A stretch of 64,000 nucleotides of DNA, taken from the NCBI RefSeq assembly GCF_000203815.1, contig NW_004457729.1, positions 3,968,674 to 4,032,673 of the forward strand. The letters are read 5' to 3'. Made by a program: the position numbers and the translations under genes. Positions 1-11,428 of this stretch are shown one piece after another. Position 1 is the stretch's first letter. Each line of letters opens with the position of its first letter. Below the pieces are notes generated by a model. That model did not search any database, had not been told where the DNA came from, and was given only the letters and a program-made list of their open reading frames with translations. Source of the stretch: Cavenderia fasciculata (lineage: Eukaryota; Evosea; Eumycetozoa; Acytosteliales; Cavenderiaceae).

Positions 1-105
1 CATTATGATATTCTTGACTTGACCAGCTTTACTGTCACCACTGCTGTCATTCCAAATAATCTTCCATCTGAAACATTTATCATTGCTGCTTACCAACCTC
101 AATAA
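1..105 (+). CDS. 3' end of an unidentified protein-coding gene
   Basis: The first 34 codons of the window form an open frame closed by TAA at 103-105, with ordinary residue composition and a mix of C- and T-ending codons, as in expressed genes here. The last residues read IIAAYQPQ. Only the C-terminus is visible, so no family can be assigned. It converges on the ankyrin-like gene whose stop lies 65 bases downstream on the other strand. It could be chance, but the codon pattern and the following AT-rich gap favour a real terminus. Confidence 0.5.
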   Translation, partial: HYDILDLTSFTVTTAVIPNNLPSETFIIAAYQPQ

Positions 106-169
106 ACAACAATAATTAAAAAACTCTAAATAAATAAATAATCAATAACACGTATTTTAATATATATTT

Positions 170-1410
170 CTAATTATGATAAGTTGTATTAAAATGTCTA
201 GCAACAACTCGAATAATTTCATAATATGGTGAATTGGCTTCTTGTAATTTTTGGATCATGAAACTGTTGATTAGTTTGTTGGATAAAATATAATGAATCG
301 TTTCAAAATGAGGGTCAGAGTCGGTTGGATTAACTGTAAGTGCAAAATTGGTACATCCTTCTGTTCTATTCTCGTTTAGAAACTTTACAATATCTGTTCT
401 ACCACTAATCACAGAAAAATCCATTGCATTTGTTGTACATCCTTCTGTACGATTTAAATGTAAAAACTATTTAAAAATAAATTTAATTAAAATAATTATA
501 TTATAATTATATTTATAATATATACCTTTAATATTTCAATATATCCATTCTTGGCAGATTCATCCATAGCTTTCTTTGTGCAACCCTCAGTCCTATTTTC
601 ATGCAAAAACTATAGTTTATGGAAATAAATTAAATTAATTAATTAATTAATAAATTGAATTAATAAATTGAAATATATATATTAATTTATATATATTTAT
701 ATATTTATATTTACCTTTACAATATCCAAATGGCCATTTGAAGCAGCATTATCCAAAGCATTAACAGTACAACCTTCAGTTCTATTTTCATGTAAGAATT
801 TTAAAATATCAAATCGTCCAAATTTAGCGGCATAATCTATTTGAAAGGTAGAACAACGTACTCTTTTACAAGTATTTAAGAACTGTATAGTTGATAAATG
901 TCCACGTTTAATTGCAGATGACATTGAGAATTCTAAATCCATTTTTGGGTATCTTTTGACAAGTAGTTCTAGTATGTCTGTGTGGCCTGCCTTTGCAATT
1001 CTACATGCTTGATTGGTTCCTTTGGGAATATCCTTTTCCTTGTTGGGATGATAATCTGGTGACCATTCTAAAAGATGTTCTAGTGTCGATAATGTAGCAT
1101 TGGGGTGTCTACAATAGCGAGAGATGGTTTTTAGTCTTGGTTGAAAACCATCTTGATCTATAGCATATGCTGGTAAATAGTGTTTTATAAAGTCCCATGG
1201 CATTGCATAATCTGCAATCATTGCAAAATCTTTAAGTTTTATAATCTCTTTTCCTTTTCTTGATTCATTCCTTTTTCTTTTTGATTGTTGTTGTTGTTGT
1301 TGTTGGTTTTGACTAATTTGATTCGATATCTCTTCTATTTGGTTGAATATCACATGTCTTGTAACTGAGAGTCTAAAAATTGTAATAAATGTTATACTAC
1401 TAGTAGACAT
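170..1410 (-). CDS. Ankyrin-like repeat protein (dictyostelid RTEGCT family), 3 exons
   Basis: Exons on the minus strand are 1410-715, 609-526 and 466-170. All introns are phase 0 and the product is 358 aa. An N-terminal helical segment (residues 1-40) is followed by a Gln/Lys-rich linker. Next comes a family module with FIKHYLP and YCRHPNATLSTLEHLLEWSP, shared with the two larger ankyrin-like genes in this window. The C-terminal half is ankyrin-like units of about 28 residues with the signature FLHxNRTEGCT. Exon 2 is exactly 84 nt and encodes one unit, and both introns fall after the closing [VL]K of a unit. Such proteins are presumed protein-interaction scaffolds; no catalytic domain is seen. 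Function unknown. Confidence 0.85.
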
Positions 1411-1663
1411 AATAATAATGGTAATTCTACTAAAGAAGGAAATATAAATGAACCAAACATTGAATGATTCAATTCAATGATCTCTTTTACAACAAAAAAT
1501 GATTCGGCCTTTCTTTAAAACAAATTCGGTTGAGAATCAGAATTCTGTGAAGTTTTCAATTTTGATCAAAAAGATATAAATATCAGATCGCATATGTTTT
1601 TTTAATATATTGACAAACCAAATAAGAATATTTATTTATAGATTATATATATAATAAAACATC

Positions 1664-2358
1664 ATGACAGAATTGTAAGTACAAAAAGATTTTAAAAAGA
1701 ATAATTATATTATTTATATTAATCATCTTTTTTTTTTTTTTTAAGAGTAAGAGATACAGTTTTTAAAGTAGTAGTAGTAGGTAGTTCAAGAAAAGGATAT
1801 GGTATTTCATCTTTTGTTCAAAGATATGCCGATGGATTGTATAGACCAAATTCTCAACAAATTTATGGTGTAGACTTTAAGGTCAAAATGATGAAAGAAA
1901 AAGATGGAACCATCACAAAATTGATGGTGTGGCTTCCTCCAAATGGATGTGAGAGGTTTAGAAATATCACTCATTCATACTATAGAGGATCAAATGCAAT
2001 CATATTGGCATTTGATTTGACAAACAGAGAGAGTTTTGATGAACTTGAATATTGGATAGAAGATGTACAAAAAAAAGTTGTTTTAAATTCTGTTGATGGT
2101 CCCATCCTAACATTGGTAGGAACAAAATGTGATATGATGGATAAAAGACAAATCACTGAAGATGAAGCAGCTGCATGGGCTAGAAAACACAAAATATCAA
2201 GTTATCATGAAACAAGTGCAAAAGAAAATATTGGAATTGATGAAACATTCAACACTATTGTTGATCTACTTTATTTGAAAAAATCAAAACCATGGTCAAA
2301 TCCAACTCCAGTTACATTAATAAAAGAAAAGAAAACTACTTTATTTAGTTGTTGTTAA
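1664..2358 (+). CDS. Rab/Ras-like protein A with degenerate nucleotide-binding motifs (pseudo-GTPase)
   Basis: Exon 1 is only 11 nt (1664-1674, MTE plus two bases) and exon 2 is 1746-2358; the product is 207 aa. The Rab fold is recognisable from YYRGSNAIILAFDLTNRESF, the G4 motif TKCD and the G5 motif ETSAKEN, and from a C-terminal CC pair suited to geranylgeranylation. The P-loop reads GSSRKGYGIS instead of GxxxxGK[ST], so the phosphate-binding Lys and the Mg-coordinating Ser are replaced by Tyr and Gly. The WDTAGQE switch II motif is replaced by WLPPNGCE, and the switch I threonine is not recognisable. By family knowledge it should bind GTP poorly and not hydrolyse it. A paralogue follows 347 bases downstream in the same orientation. 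Confidence 0.85.
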
Positions 2359-2705
2359 AAAAAAAAAGAAGGATAGAAAAAAAATGGACTATTGTCTTGT
2401 AATTTTGATCAAAAAAAAATATAGGAAAATCCAAGTGATAAATATATATCATTTTACCCTCCGAATATTTAAATTATCTCAATATATAGATATATATATA
2501 GTCCAAACAATATTATATTTATTTGATTTTTTTTTAAAACAACAAAAAAAACACTAATGAGAGAATTTTCATTCTTTGAAGTTTTCCTCGTCTGAACTCA
2601 TTTAAATCTCATTGATTTGATCATTCATATTCATTTGACAAAAACAAAACAAAACTTATATATAATATTTATCTATCTATTTATTTATTGGATATTTTTT
2701 TCAGA
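2359..2705. other. Spacer between the two pseudo-Rab genes
   Basis: AT-rich DNA with poly-A and poly-T runs. It contains no ORF or structured element that I can support, and presumably holds the promoter of the second paralogue. Confidence 0.6.
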
Positions 2706-3385
2706 ATGACAGAATTGTAAGTTATTTTAAAAAAGATCTTTTTTAAAAAGGAATAATAAAATACGTTATTTATCTTTTTTTAAATAGAGATAAATATACA
2801 GTTGTTAAAGTAATTGTAATGGGATCCGCAAGATGTGGACATGGTATAAGATCATTTATTCAAAGATATACTGATGGGATATACAGTGAGAACTTTCATA
2901 ATCTATCTATTGATTTTAAGATAAAGATGGTAAAAGAAAGAGATGGGAGCATGAACAAAGTAATGGTATGGTTTCCTCTAGGTGGATGTCTAAAGTTTAG
3001 AAATACATATACTTTATACTATAGAGGATCAAAAGCAATCATATTTGCCTTTGATTTGGCAGATAGAGAGAGTTTTAAAAGACTTGATTATTGGATGGAA
3101 GATATCAAAAACCAAATCAATCTAAACCTTGTTGAAGATCCTATTCTCATATTGGTAGGAACAAAATGTGATTTGAAGTTCAAAAGACAAGTAACTCAAG
3201 ATGAAGCAGCTGAATGGGCAAAAACAAACAATATATCAAGTTATCATGAAACAAGTGCAAAGGAAAATATCTGTATTGAAGATCCATTCAACTCTATTTT
3301 AGATCAACTTTATTTAAAGAAATCAAAATCAAATCCAGTTACATTAATAAAAGAAAATAATCCTAGTATTTGGAGTTGTTGTTAA
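2706..3385 (+). CDS. Rab/Ras-like protein B, tandem paralogue with degenerate nucleotide-binding motifs
   Basis: The gene structure is identical to that of protein A: an 11-nt first exon (2706-2716) with the same sequence ATGACAGAATT, then exon 2 at 2788-3385; 202 aa. The P-loop reads GSARCGHGIR, with the conserved Lys replaced by His and the Ser/Thr by Gly. The switch II region reads WFPLGGCL in place of WDTAGQE. TKCD, ETSAKEN and the terminal CC are kept. A and B share the region from YYRGS to the C-terminus closely but differ in the P-loop replacements. Either the loss of GTPase function predates the duplication with later drift, or it was reached twice. A membrane-bound, nucleotide-independent scaffold is an inference. 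Confidence 0.85.
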
Positions 3386-3692
3386 TATCTTTGGTAAAAA
3401 AAAAACATATATTAATACATCCAGACAATTTATTAAAAAAAAAAAGGAAATGTATTTTTGGGTACTATGCAAATATGTGTATTTTGGTTTTGGTTTTATT
3501 ATTATTATTAATCTTGGGTTTTGTTTCATTGTTTAGAGAATAATAATAAAAATATCTTATCCGTTCTCTAATTGATTTATCTCTACTTTTGTTATATGTA
3601 TATATATATGGTGTGTTATATTTAGTTTTTAGTTTTGTTTTTTTTGTTTTTTTAGATTTATATGATATGTCCAATACTACTACTACTACTTA
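3386..3692. other. Convergent intergenic spacer
   Basis: AT-rich DNA between the stop codons of pseudo-Rab B and the kinase. It contains A/T runs usable as polyadenylation signals. No gene is supported. Confidence 0.6.
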
Positions 3693-6600
3693 TTATTGTT
3701 TATCTACATGGGAACTATATTTAAGAGGACTTGAATTATTTGAACTTGGTGATGGGATGTTGGTGTTGCTATGAACTAGAGATTTCAATTGATTGTTTTC
3801 CGAACGTAGAATATTGTTTTCACTGTGCAAAGTATTTAGTTGGGTTTGAAGATTCATTACAATGTCTGATGATTGAGGCAATTGAATGTGTTGATGTTGT
3901 TGGGTGTATTGATGTTGAGTTTGCATCCAAGAGGTCAATTGTTGGATCTTGTCCTCCAAGAATTGGATGTGTTGTGATTGTTTTTCCATCTTGCCTTGGA
4001 GGTTTTCAGAACGACGTTTGTGCTTGTGTTTGACTGAAGCCGAAGACGAAGACAATTGCTTGCTGCTGCTGTGAGTAGTGATGGGAGAATCAGACTCGGA
4101 CGAGTCAGAAGCGCCTTGTCTTTCACGTTCTCTTTCACGCTCTCTGTCTCTATCTCTGTCACGATTCTTTCTCGAGTTTCTACTACGACTACGGCTACGA
4201 CTACGACTACGATCCTTTCTTGTTCTATTTCTGCTACGTGTTCTACTACGTGTTCTACTACGACTGCTACGACTACGACTTCTATCTCTGTCTCTATAGT
4301 CTCTGTCTCTGTCTCTATCTCTATCTCTGTCTCTTGAACGGTCTCTGTCTCTTCTGCCGCCGCCTCTACTATTTGACCTGGATCTTGAACGTGAACGTGA
4401 ACGGTCACGTACACTTTGTTTGGAACGTGATCTTGAACGGTCTCTATAGTAGTTACTTTCTCTTGAACGCGATCTAGAACGATCTCTAGAACGGTCTCTA
4501 TCACCACGTCTATTTCCTCTGCTGGTCGATCTCGATCTGGAACGGTCCCTACTTCTGGAACGGTCCCTCTTTGACCTAGAGTCACGCGTAGATTCTCTGT
4601 AACCCTTGTTTTTCAATCTTCTCGACTTGTGTTTAGACTTTGATGGGTTGGTATCTTGATAATCATATTTGCTATGGCTCTGTTGATACTCGTCTGAACT
4701 AGAGTCTCTTGAAGAACCAATATCGGAATGCGAGTCTGACAAGGAAGAGGCACGCGATGATTGTCTTGAATCCTTTTTGATCGACGCTCTACTGCTATAG
4801 TGCAATGCTACAGGTCCGACGGCGGTATCCTTGTCAAATGTCGGAGAGGGTGGTTTCACTATGTTACCAGAGGTAGATAGTTGTGTCACAGAGGGAGAGG
4901 TGTGTTGTAAAAGTTGTGATGGGTGTTGTGGTTGTGGTTGAGATACATCTGACAATGGTGAAGATGTAATTGATACTGATAACTTTGGTGATATGGTAGA
5001 TGAGGGATTTACAGCGGTGGCGGCGGCGTTATTAACATTTGTTGTAGAGGTTTGAGTTGTGAGAGGTGGAGGTGGAAGTTTGTTGGTTGATCCTCTTGGT
5101 GAAGTTTTGGGTGGAGATACATCATGTTGGTTATTTAATTTACTTATATTGATTACTGCTACTGGATGTGGAACCGATATAGATAGTGGATTAAGTTCAC
5201 CACTACGTTGTACAAGTGGCTGTGATTTGGAAAATTGATTGGTACTACTTGACATGTTGTTGACACTATTGACGCTATTGTTGTTGTTGTTTGGAGGAAA
5301 TCCATTGGGAGTAGGGGTTCGGCTTGGGTTGGGAGTGGTACTGGGAGAAGTAGAGGGGGTTACACCAACAGGGGTAGGTGAAGGTGATTGAGCAGGGGTG
5401 TTGTATGTACCGGTACCACTCGATGTAGATGATTGTGGTTGCAATTGTAATTGTTGTTGAAACTGTTGTTGAAGAGTATTGGTTGTAGTACTGGTACTAG
5501 TACTAGATGCTGTTCGTTGGTGGTTGTCATCATCTTTGGTCTCGGGAAAGATCCATTCATCGGTCGAGTTTGAATTGGTCGTATCAAATTGAGGAGAAGA
5601 TGTGTTTCTGAGCATGGCAAAGGTAGTGTCTTGCGAGAGCATCTTGTAACGGTCACCGAGGGGTGGCAACTTGGCCAAAACATTTTGGACAATATACTCT
5701 GGTTTCTTGGCATGCTTAAAGAACTTGTGTTCCAAAAGCTTGGCTGGCAGAGGACGTTTGGCTGGATCCTTTTGCAAACACTTTTCAACCAAATCTTTGA
5801 AAGAGTGTGTCCACTTGCTCTCACCATCTCCGTCCAACGAAGGTGGTGGGTTTTGCATAACCATCAATAATACTTTCATTGGTGGATACTCTGAAAATGG
5901 TGCTCTTCCTCTTGCCAACTCCAATGCTGTAATACCAAATGACCAAATATCAACTGAATAATCATATTTTACTTGCTAAACAAAAAAGAAAAAGAAAAAA
6001 GAAATATTAATAAATAATAATCAAAATAATTATATTATTATATATATATATTTCTTACCTCCATAATTTCAGGAGCCATCCAACATGGAGTACCAACAAA
6101 AGTATTACGACTAGTATCACCAGTATCGATCAAAGTGGCACTGACACCGAAATCAGACAACTTGATATCACCATTAGAGTCGATGATAATGTTACCGGCC
6201 TTGATATCACGATGGATTCTACCGGTCTTGTGAAAATAACAAATGGCTTTAAGAGTCTCACGAAGAATGGTAGCTACTACACTCTCCTCGAATCCATGTG
6301 GGAATCCATATCGCATAATATCTGAACATGATCCCGATGATAAATAATCCATCACTACCCATAATGATTCAATATGAACAAAACTTGTATGATATGCTAC
6401 TACATTTGGATGATGACATAAACTCATTGCCTGAATTTCTTTCTACAAAAGGGTAAATAAATAATAAATGTATTAGTATTAGTATTATTATTGATATTGT
6501 TTGTTTTGGTTTGATTTGATTTGATTCTTTCTTCTTCTTACTCTTAATTCATCTAGAGAAATATTTTTGCAATGTTCTAAATCTATAATTTTAATGGCAA

Positions 6601-7051
6601 CAGTTTCATGTATTGGTAAACACATTGCTCTGTAAACACTACCACTACCACCTTTACCAATCATTTCTTTCAATTCGTATTGATCGGCAACATTGGGATA
6701 TTTTTTAGAGGACTTCTTTTCGACGGGTTTCTCTCTGTCTGGTTGTTGAGGTTGAGATGATGAATAGTGATGTTTAGAGTCGTTGTGGTGTCTATCATCG
6801 TGTTTATCGTGTCTACCACTACCACTGCTACTACTACTTTCGTGTCTATCATGTCTATCTCTATCTCTTTCTCTTTCGCGGTCTCTGTCTCTATCACCAC
6901 CTCTTTCTCTTTCTCTTTCGCGGTCTCTATCTCTATCTCTATCACCTCCTCTATCTCTTTCTCTATCCCTGTCTCTATCTCTGTCTCTGTCACCTCCTCT
7001 ATCTCTTTCTCGGTCTCGGTCATGTCTATCATATTTATCGTGATCAGGCAT
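3693..7051 (-). CDS. STE20-family kinase of the OSR1/SPAK (fray) type with RS-rich tail
   Basis: Exons are 7051-6542, 6442-6059 and 5975-3693; 1058 aa. The N-terminus (to about residue 75) is built of Arg-Asp/Arg-Glu repeats. The kinase domain runs from about 125 to 390: glycine loop GKGGSGSV, VAIK lysine (about 154), HRDIKAGN (Asp about 249), DFGVSA (about 267) and GTPCWMAPEIME. It ends in the OSR1-type extension QNVLAKLPPLGDRY. Then come Ser/Thr/Pro-rich low-complexity sequence, a long Arg-Ser/Arg-Asp domain (roughly 690-940) and a C-terminal coiled coil with heptads of LxSENN. I see no CCT/PF2 docking domain, which animal OSR1/SPAK carry. Animal relatives respond to osmotic stress. The RS domain, typical of splicing factors, suggests nuclear-speckle targeting here (inference). 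It resembles what I recall of D. discoideum fray2, not verified. Confidence 0.9.
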
Positions 7052-9844
7052 GGTTAAGTTGTTGTTGTTGTTCTTGTTGAAATATTCTTGACAATTATCT
7101 TAAAATCGTCTAAAAATTATCTCTTCTATTCTATGTTTTGTTTGTTTTTAAATATTAGTTTTGTTGTTGTTGTTTTGTTGTAGTTGTACTCTATCTATCT
7201 ATCTATCTATCTCTCTTATTCGTTTCTACTCTACTATTGTTTTTTTGAAAATTAATGATGATGATGATAAATAAATAAATATATAAAATGTTAGAATATT
7301 CGATTGGAATGTATTATTGATATCATTGTGATTGATAAATAGGCAATACAAATGAAGGAAGGAAAGAAAAGGAAAAGGAATAAAATAAATAAGAATAATA
7401 ATTCTTTTTTTTTTGAAACAAAAACTAAATGAAATGGATAACAATAATTTAAAAACGTCGATGACTACTACGAATTCCAACAATAACAAAACAACCTAAA
7501 AACCACAGAACAATTAACAGTTAATCTTGCAGCTGTTCAATCAAGAAGTGGAAGTGGAAGAGGAAGAGTGGGGTGTGATTGGATGGATAAAAAACAGCAG
7601 CAGGCAGTTAATTATTATTCCTCTTTCTCCTTCTTGTCTTGATCGCAAACTGAGCTGAACTGAACTGATTGATTAAAAAGTTTAAAACTGTGATAACCCT
7701 GTTTCAAATTATCTGTGAAGTTGTGTGTATTGCACGATATAATGAACAACAACGTTTGCTTGATATGTATATGATTGGTGGGTAATATAAATAAAGGAGA
7801 ATGGGGATTGATTATTATTATTCTACAAATGACTAAAAATATAAAATACTACTACTATGATACAACAAACTACACTATAGTTATATGAATTATTATTATT
7901 ATTATTATTATTATTTAATCAAAACAAGATAGATGAAAGAGAGTGAGAGGAGGAAGAGGAAGAGAAAGTAAAACAAAGAAAACAAAACAAGTGGGAAAGA
8001 GGAGAGGAGTAGAGGTTGGTTTACAAATTTTTTAATTTGTCGTTAGCGCTCTATTCATCCACCCCCCCCTCACCCACTCTCATCTTGTCTGTCTGGCTTG
8101 TTTGTCCTCCCCTCATCGACGATATGCTATTATCTCTGATCCCCCAATCATCTATCTATCTATCTATCTATCTATCATATGTTGATTTCTTCATTTTCCC
8201 TTTTGACCAATTATATTTATGGAAATGTTCAATAGAGATTTGTTTCGTTGTTGTGGTTGTTGTTGTTGGGTTGCGTGTTACATTGCATTGTTGTCTCGTC
8301 GTCTCGTCTTCTTGTTCTCCTCTATATGTATAACATATAACATATTCCTATTACTCCTAGTTTTACAACTAACTAACCTTTGATTTTTAAATCACTCTTA
8401 CGACAAACGCGACTACGACCACTACTTCTTCTTCTTCTTCTTCTTCTTCTATCTACTCTAATTACTACTAGCTATCATAAACACTATTATCCATTCTATA
8501 CTACTCCTATATAGTATTATGAATCTTTCCTCTATTTCTTTTTATGTATATATATAATTGGAGAGGTGTATAGTATAGTATGTGGGGATGAATGAATGGA
8601 TGGATAGGACAATAATAAAATAATAATATAGAGAGAGAGAGGATGGAGGTGTGCTTCAAAATGAGGAGCTGGCTAGCTAGTTCTCTCTCTCATAAATCGA
8701 TGATGGATGAGAGATGGGTTTGGGATTATTTTAATAATTCGAATTATTTGAGGTATTACATTCCTGCTTTCAATCCATCTCCCTCCTTTGGCTTGTTCCT
8801 CCTCAAACAAACCAAAACAAACAATATCAACCTCTCTCTCTCTGGTCTTAATATGATTTCAGTCCTCTCATCATTTTTAAAATAGGAAGGATAGTTGTAA
8901 TTGGTGATGACGATAAAGGAGTCAACGTGATTGTTATATCAATATCGACATCAAAACAACCCTTACCCCCACCATCCCCTTTTTGATTAAACAAACACAA
9001 ACGAGAGAGAGTGATACAAAACAACCCATCCTCCATCCCCCCCCCACATTTAAATCATATGATTGTTGATGATGATGATTGTGATCAATCAACTGATCTG
9101 ATTGTCTGTTTTCTTCGATATCAATTGTTGATGTATTTTTAAATTATTATAAATTGATTGACACAACAAGTAAGGGTAAATACAACAAACAAACAAACTT
9201 AATATGATGATGACTATTTTTGTATCACTTGTTGTCGCGCGTGCTCTTCTCCTCTCTCTCTCTATGTTTAGTTTTTTGGTTTGTTTGCTGCTATCTATAG
9301 ATATTTTGTGTACAGTATAGTTTTATATGTTGTTTGTCTGTCTTTTTTTATGTTGATGTTATTGTTGGATTTTTTTAGCTTGGTATAATAATAATAATAA
9401 CAATATACATTGTATATCCATTATTATTTTCTTTTAAATTGATTATTACTGTGAAATATTTTTCTCGGCTAATTGTATATTCAATTTCCATCTTCTACCT
9501 GTTGCTGCTATTACTGCTAAATATTTCTTTCTTTTCTTTTCTTTGTTGATGGGGTAGTGGATGGGTGGAAATGGAAACACAGATGGACAATGAATAATAA
9601 CAATAATAATAATAAATATCAATCACAAAAACATTAAACATACAATGACATATGATGATGATATTTCTTCTATTCTAATTTATCTTTCTTTAATAATAAA
9701 TAATATAATACAGGGGATAATATAATTGATGTTGTTGATTGTTGTGTTGTTGATTGGCAAGTATGAAAATATAAATTATTGGTTGTTGTGATGGGAATAA
9801 ATGAATGTGAAATGAATGAAATGTGGATGGAGTGAATTCAGAGA

Positions 9845-9907
9845 GTCGGCACATAAATATGCACTGGACAAAGTCAGTGCCACTCCTGAGTTGCACTGGT
9901 TTTTTTT
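9845..9907 (+). ncRNA. Weak candidate small structured RNA ending in a T8 run
   Basis: A locally GC-richer patch contains GCACTG and CAGTGC arms around a short loop, an alternative GGCAC/GTGCC pairing and a further GCACTGG, and is followed directly by eight T residues that could stop Pol III. I find no upstream DUSE-like element and no match to a known RNA class, so this is only a candidate. Confidence 0.15.
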
Positions 9908-10222
9908 GTTTCATTCAATTCATTGATAAAAACCCAGATATCTCTCTGTTATACTTTACTTATTTCTGTTTTGTTGTTGTCTGTTTGCTGTGCTGTTGTT
10001 GTTATTATTATTGATCTGCAATGTTATTTTGTTGTTACTACTACTACTACAACACCATCCCAGACCAGCAACAACTTGTTGTTGAAACTATTCTAGAGCT
10101 GGGGATGGATGAACAACAAATAAAATAAAATATGATATGTTCTTTTATAAATCTTGTGTTTTGGAAAACAATAAAGATTCCCCCAACTTATAATAGTAGT
10201 CGTCGTCGTCGTCAAAGGGGAA

Positions 10223-10270
10223 TGGTGTGTGAGTGGGTGTGGTGAATGTGGTGTGTGTATGTGGGGGTGT
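10223..10270 (+). promoter_or_regulatory. TG-rich box resembling a G-box (GBF) element
   Basis: An almost pure T/G stretch with repeated GGTG/TGTG/GGGTGT units, preceded by a (CGT)n run. Dictyostelium G-box binding factor recognises G/T-rich or, on the other strand, C/A-rich sites upstream of developmental genes. Complementary C/A-rich patches occur at about 8058-8080 and 8945-8965. It lies about 3.2 kb upstream of the kinase start, so the target gene is uncertain. Confidence 0.3.
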
Positions 10271-10384
10271 TTTACAATATCTAGACAGCTGACTTCTACA
10301 CATTCGTCGTTGCATGCATACCTCTTGTCTATCTTTGGTCGTGAGCTTATTGTTATAACTTTTTTTAAACTTTTAATAAATAAA

Positions 10385-10425
<41 letters not shown>

Positions 10426-11040
10426 TACACTCTTGTGAAGAAGATATTATATTATATATGTTTGTTGTTGTTGTTGTTCGCTTATTATTATTATTATTAT
10501 TATTATTATTGATATCTAACTAATTAATGACTATTATTAGCTAATATAGGGATCTTCTTTTGATTGACTTGAATGGATTGAATATTATTATTATTGTTAT
10601 AGGAATAGACTTGGCTTTTATATATATTCATTATACCATAAGGAGAGGAACAAGAAGAATACGATATTGATGATCTATCTGAATAATATTGATTATTATT
10701 TGAAAGAGGGTACTTGTTTCTTTTTCAAGTGATCACAAATGTATGTGAACAAAGTACTCTACTCTACTTTCAAACTCTGACGTCGATAAATATAGCTTGG
10801 CTATTGTTCGTCTTTTTTTTTGAAGAGGATGAAGGGAAGAAGCAAAAGTAAGAAGAAGTTGAGGGGAGGGGGTTGGTCAAAAATAACTTCTTCACTCTTA
10901 TATATCTTTCTTTATCTATCTATCTCTATTTATCTATCTTTTTGTTATAGTTTGATTTCTCTCTTTCTTTTTTAGATTTATAAAAATAAATAATAAAGAT
11001 AATAAATAAATCGTCTTCTTGCTTGAGTTGAAGTGATAAA

Positions 11041-11300
11041 TCTCCCACTTTTTGTGTAGGTCAGAGGAAGGAGGAGTCCGCGGAAAGTGGGCAATTAATC
11101 GTTCTTGTCGATTATTATTTTAATTTTCTTTCAAGGGACTTGCACAACATTGTCCCCCCCCTCTTTGGCCTAATGGGGCTGTCTACCTGACCGAAAGAAA
11201 CCCGAAAAACGGGTATCTCTGCCAAAAATCCTCTTCACTTTTTTTTTTCGACTCAGATACGATTTTCACGGTGAACCGTTGGTGTTGGTTGGTTTGAGTG
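11041..11300. other. GC-richer island with small hairpins in the gene-poor region
   Basis: Base composition rises sharply relative to its surroundings. It includes the hairpin ACCCG-AAAAA-CGGGT (about 11201-11215), the pair CGGT-GAA-CCG (about 11270) and a T10 run (about 11240-11249). No open frame of useful length is present and no known RNA family is recognised. It could be a non-coding RNA or the remnant of a gene. Confidence 0.25.
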
Positions 11301-11428
11301 GAGCAAAGTGGTTGAAACTAACTACTCAGTGACTTCAATCTTTCAGGTGTAACAAACAAATAAATCAAATAAATTAATAAATTAATAAATTAATTATTAT
11401 ATTGGAGTTGGGAGAACGACGAGTTAAT

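Larger units (their letters stand above)
7052..11428. other. 4.4 kb gene-poor, microsatellite-rich intergenic region
   Basis: No convincing ORF or splice-linked exon set was found on either strand. The region is made of (TCTA)n tracts (about 7190-7220, 8150-8175, 10915-10930), TTC repeats (about 8425), ATT repeats (about 7890, 10380-10430, 10480-10510), C runs (about 8060, 9040, 11153) and a TG-rich box. It lies between the 5' end of the kinase gene and the 3' end of the GTPase/ankyrin gene. It may therefore act as a very large upstream region of the kinase, or hold non-coding transcripts. Dictyostelid spacers are usually well under 1 kb. Confidence 0.7.

Noticed and set aside
4056-4337. Open frames on the plus strand across the kinase's RS-encoding region (and 6767-7057)
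   Set aside because: They are mirror readings of Arg-Ser and Arg-Asp codon repeats and give Ser/Val/Thr or Leu/Ser/Arg repeats without independent features.
8016-8333. 105-codon ORF in the gene-poor region
   Set aside because: It runs through TCTA and TTG microsatellites and gives a hydrophobic low-complexity peptide with no gene context or splice partners.
11050-11250. RNase P, SRP or spliceosomal RNA gene in the GC-rich island
   Set aside because: None of the universally conserved sequence blocks of these RNAs could be matched by eye.
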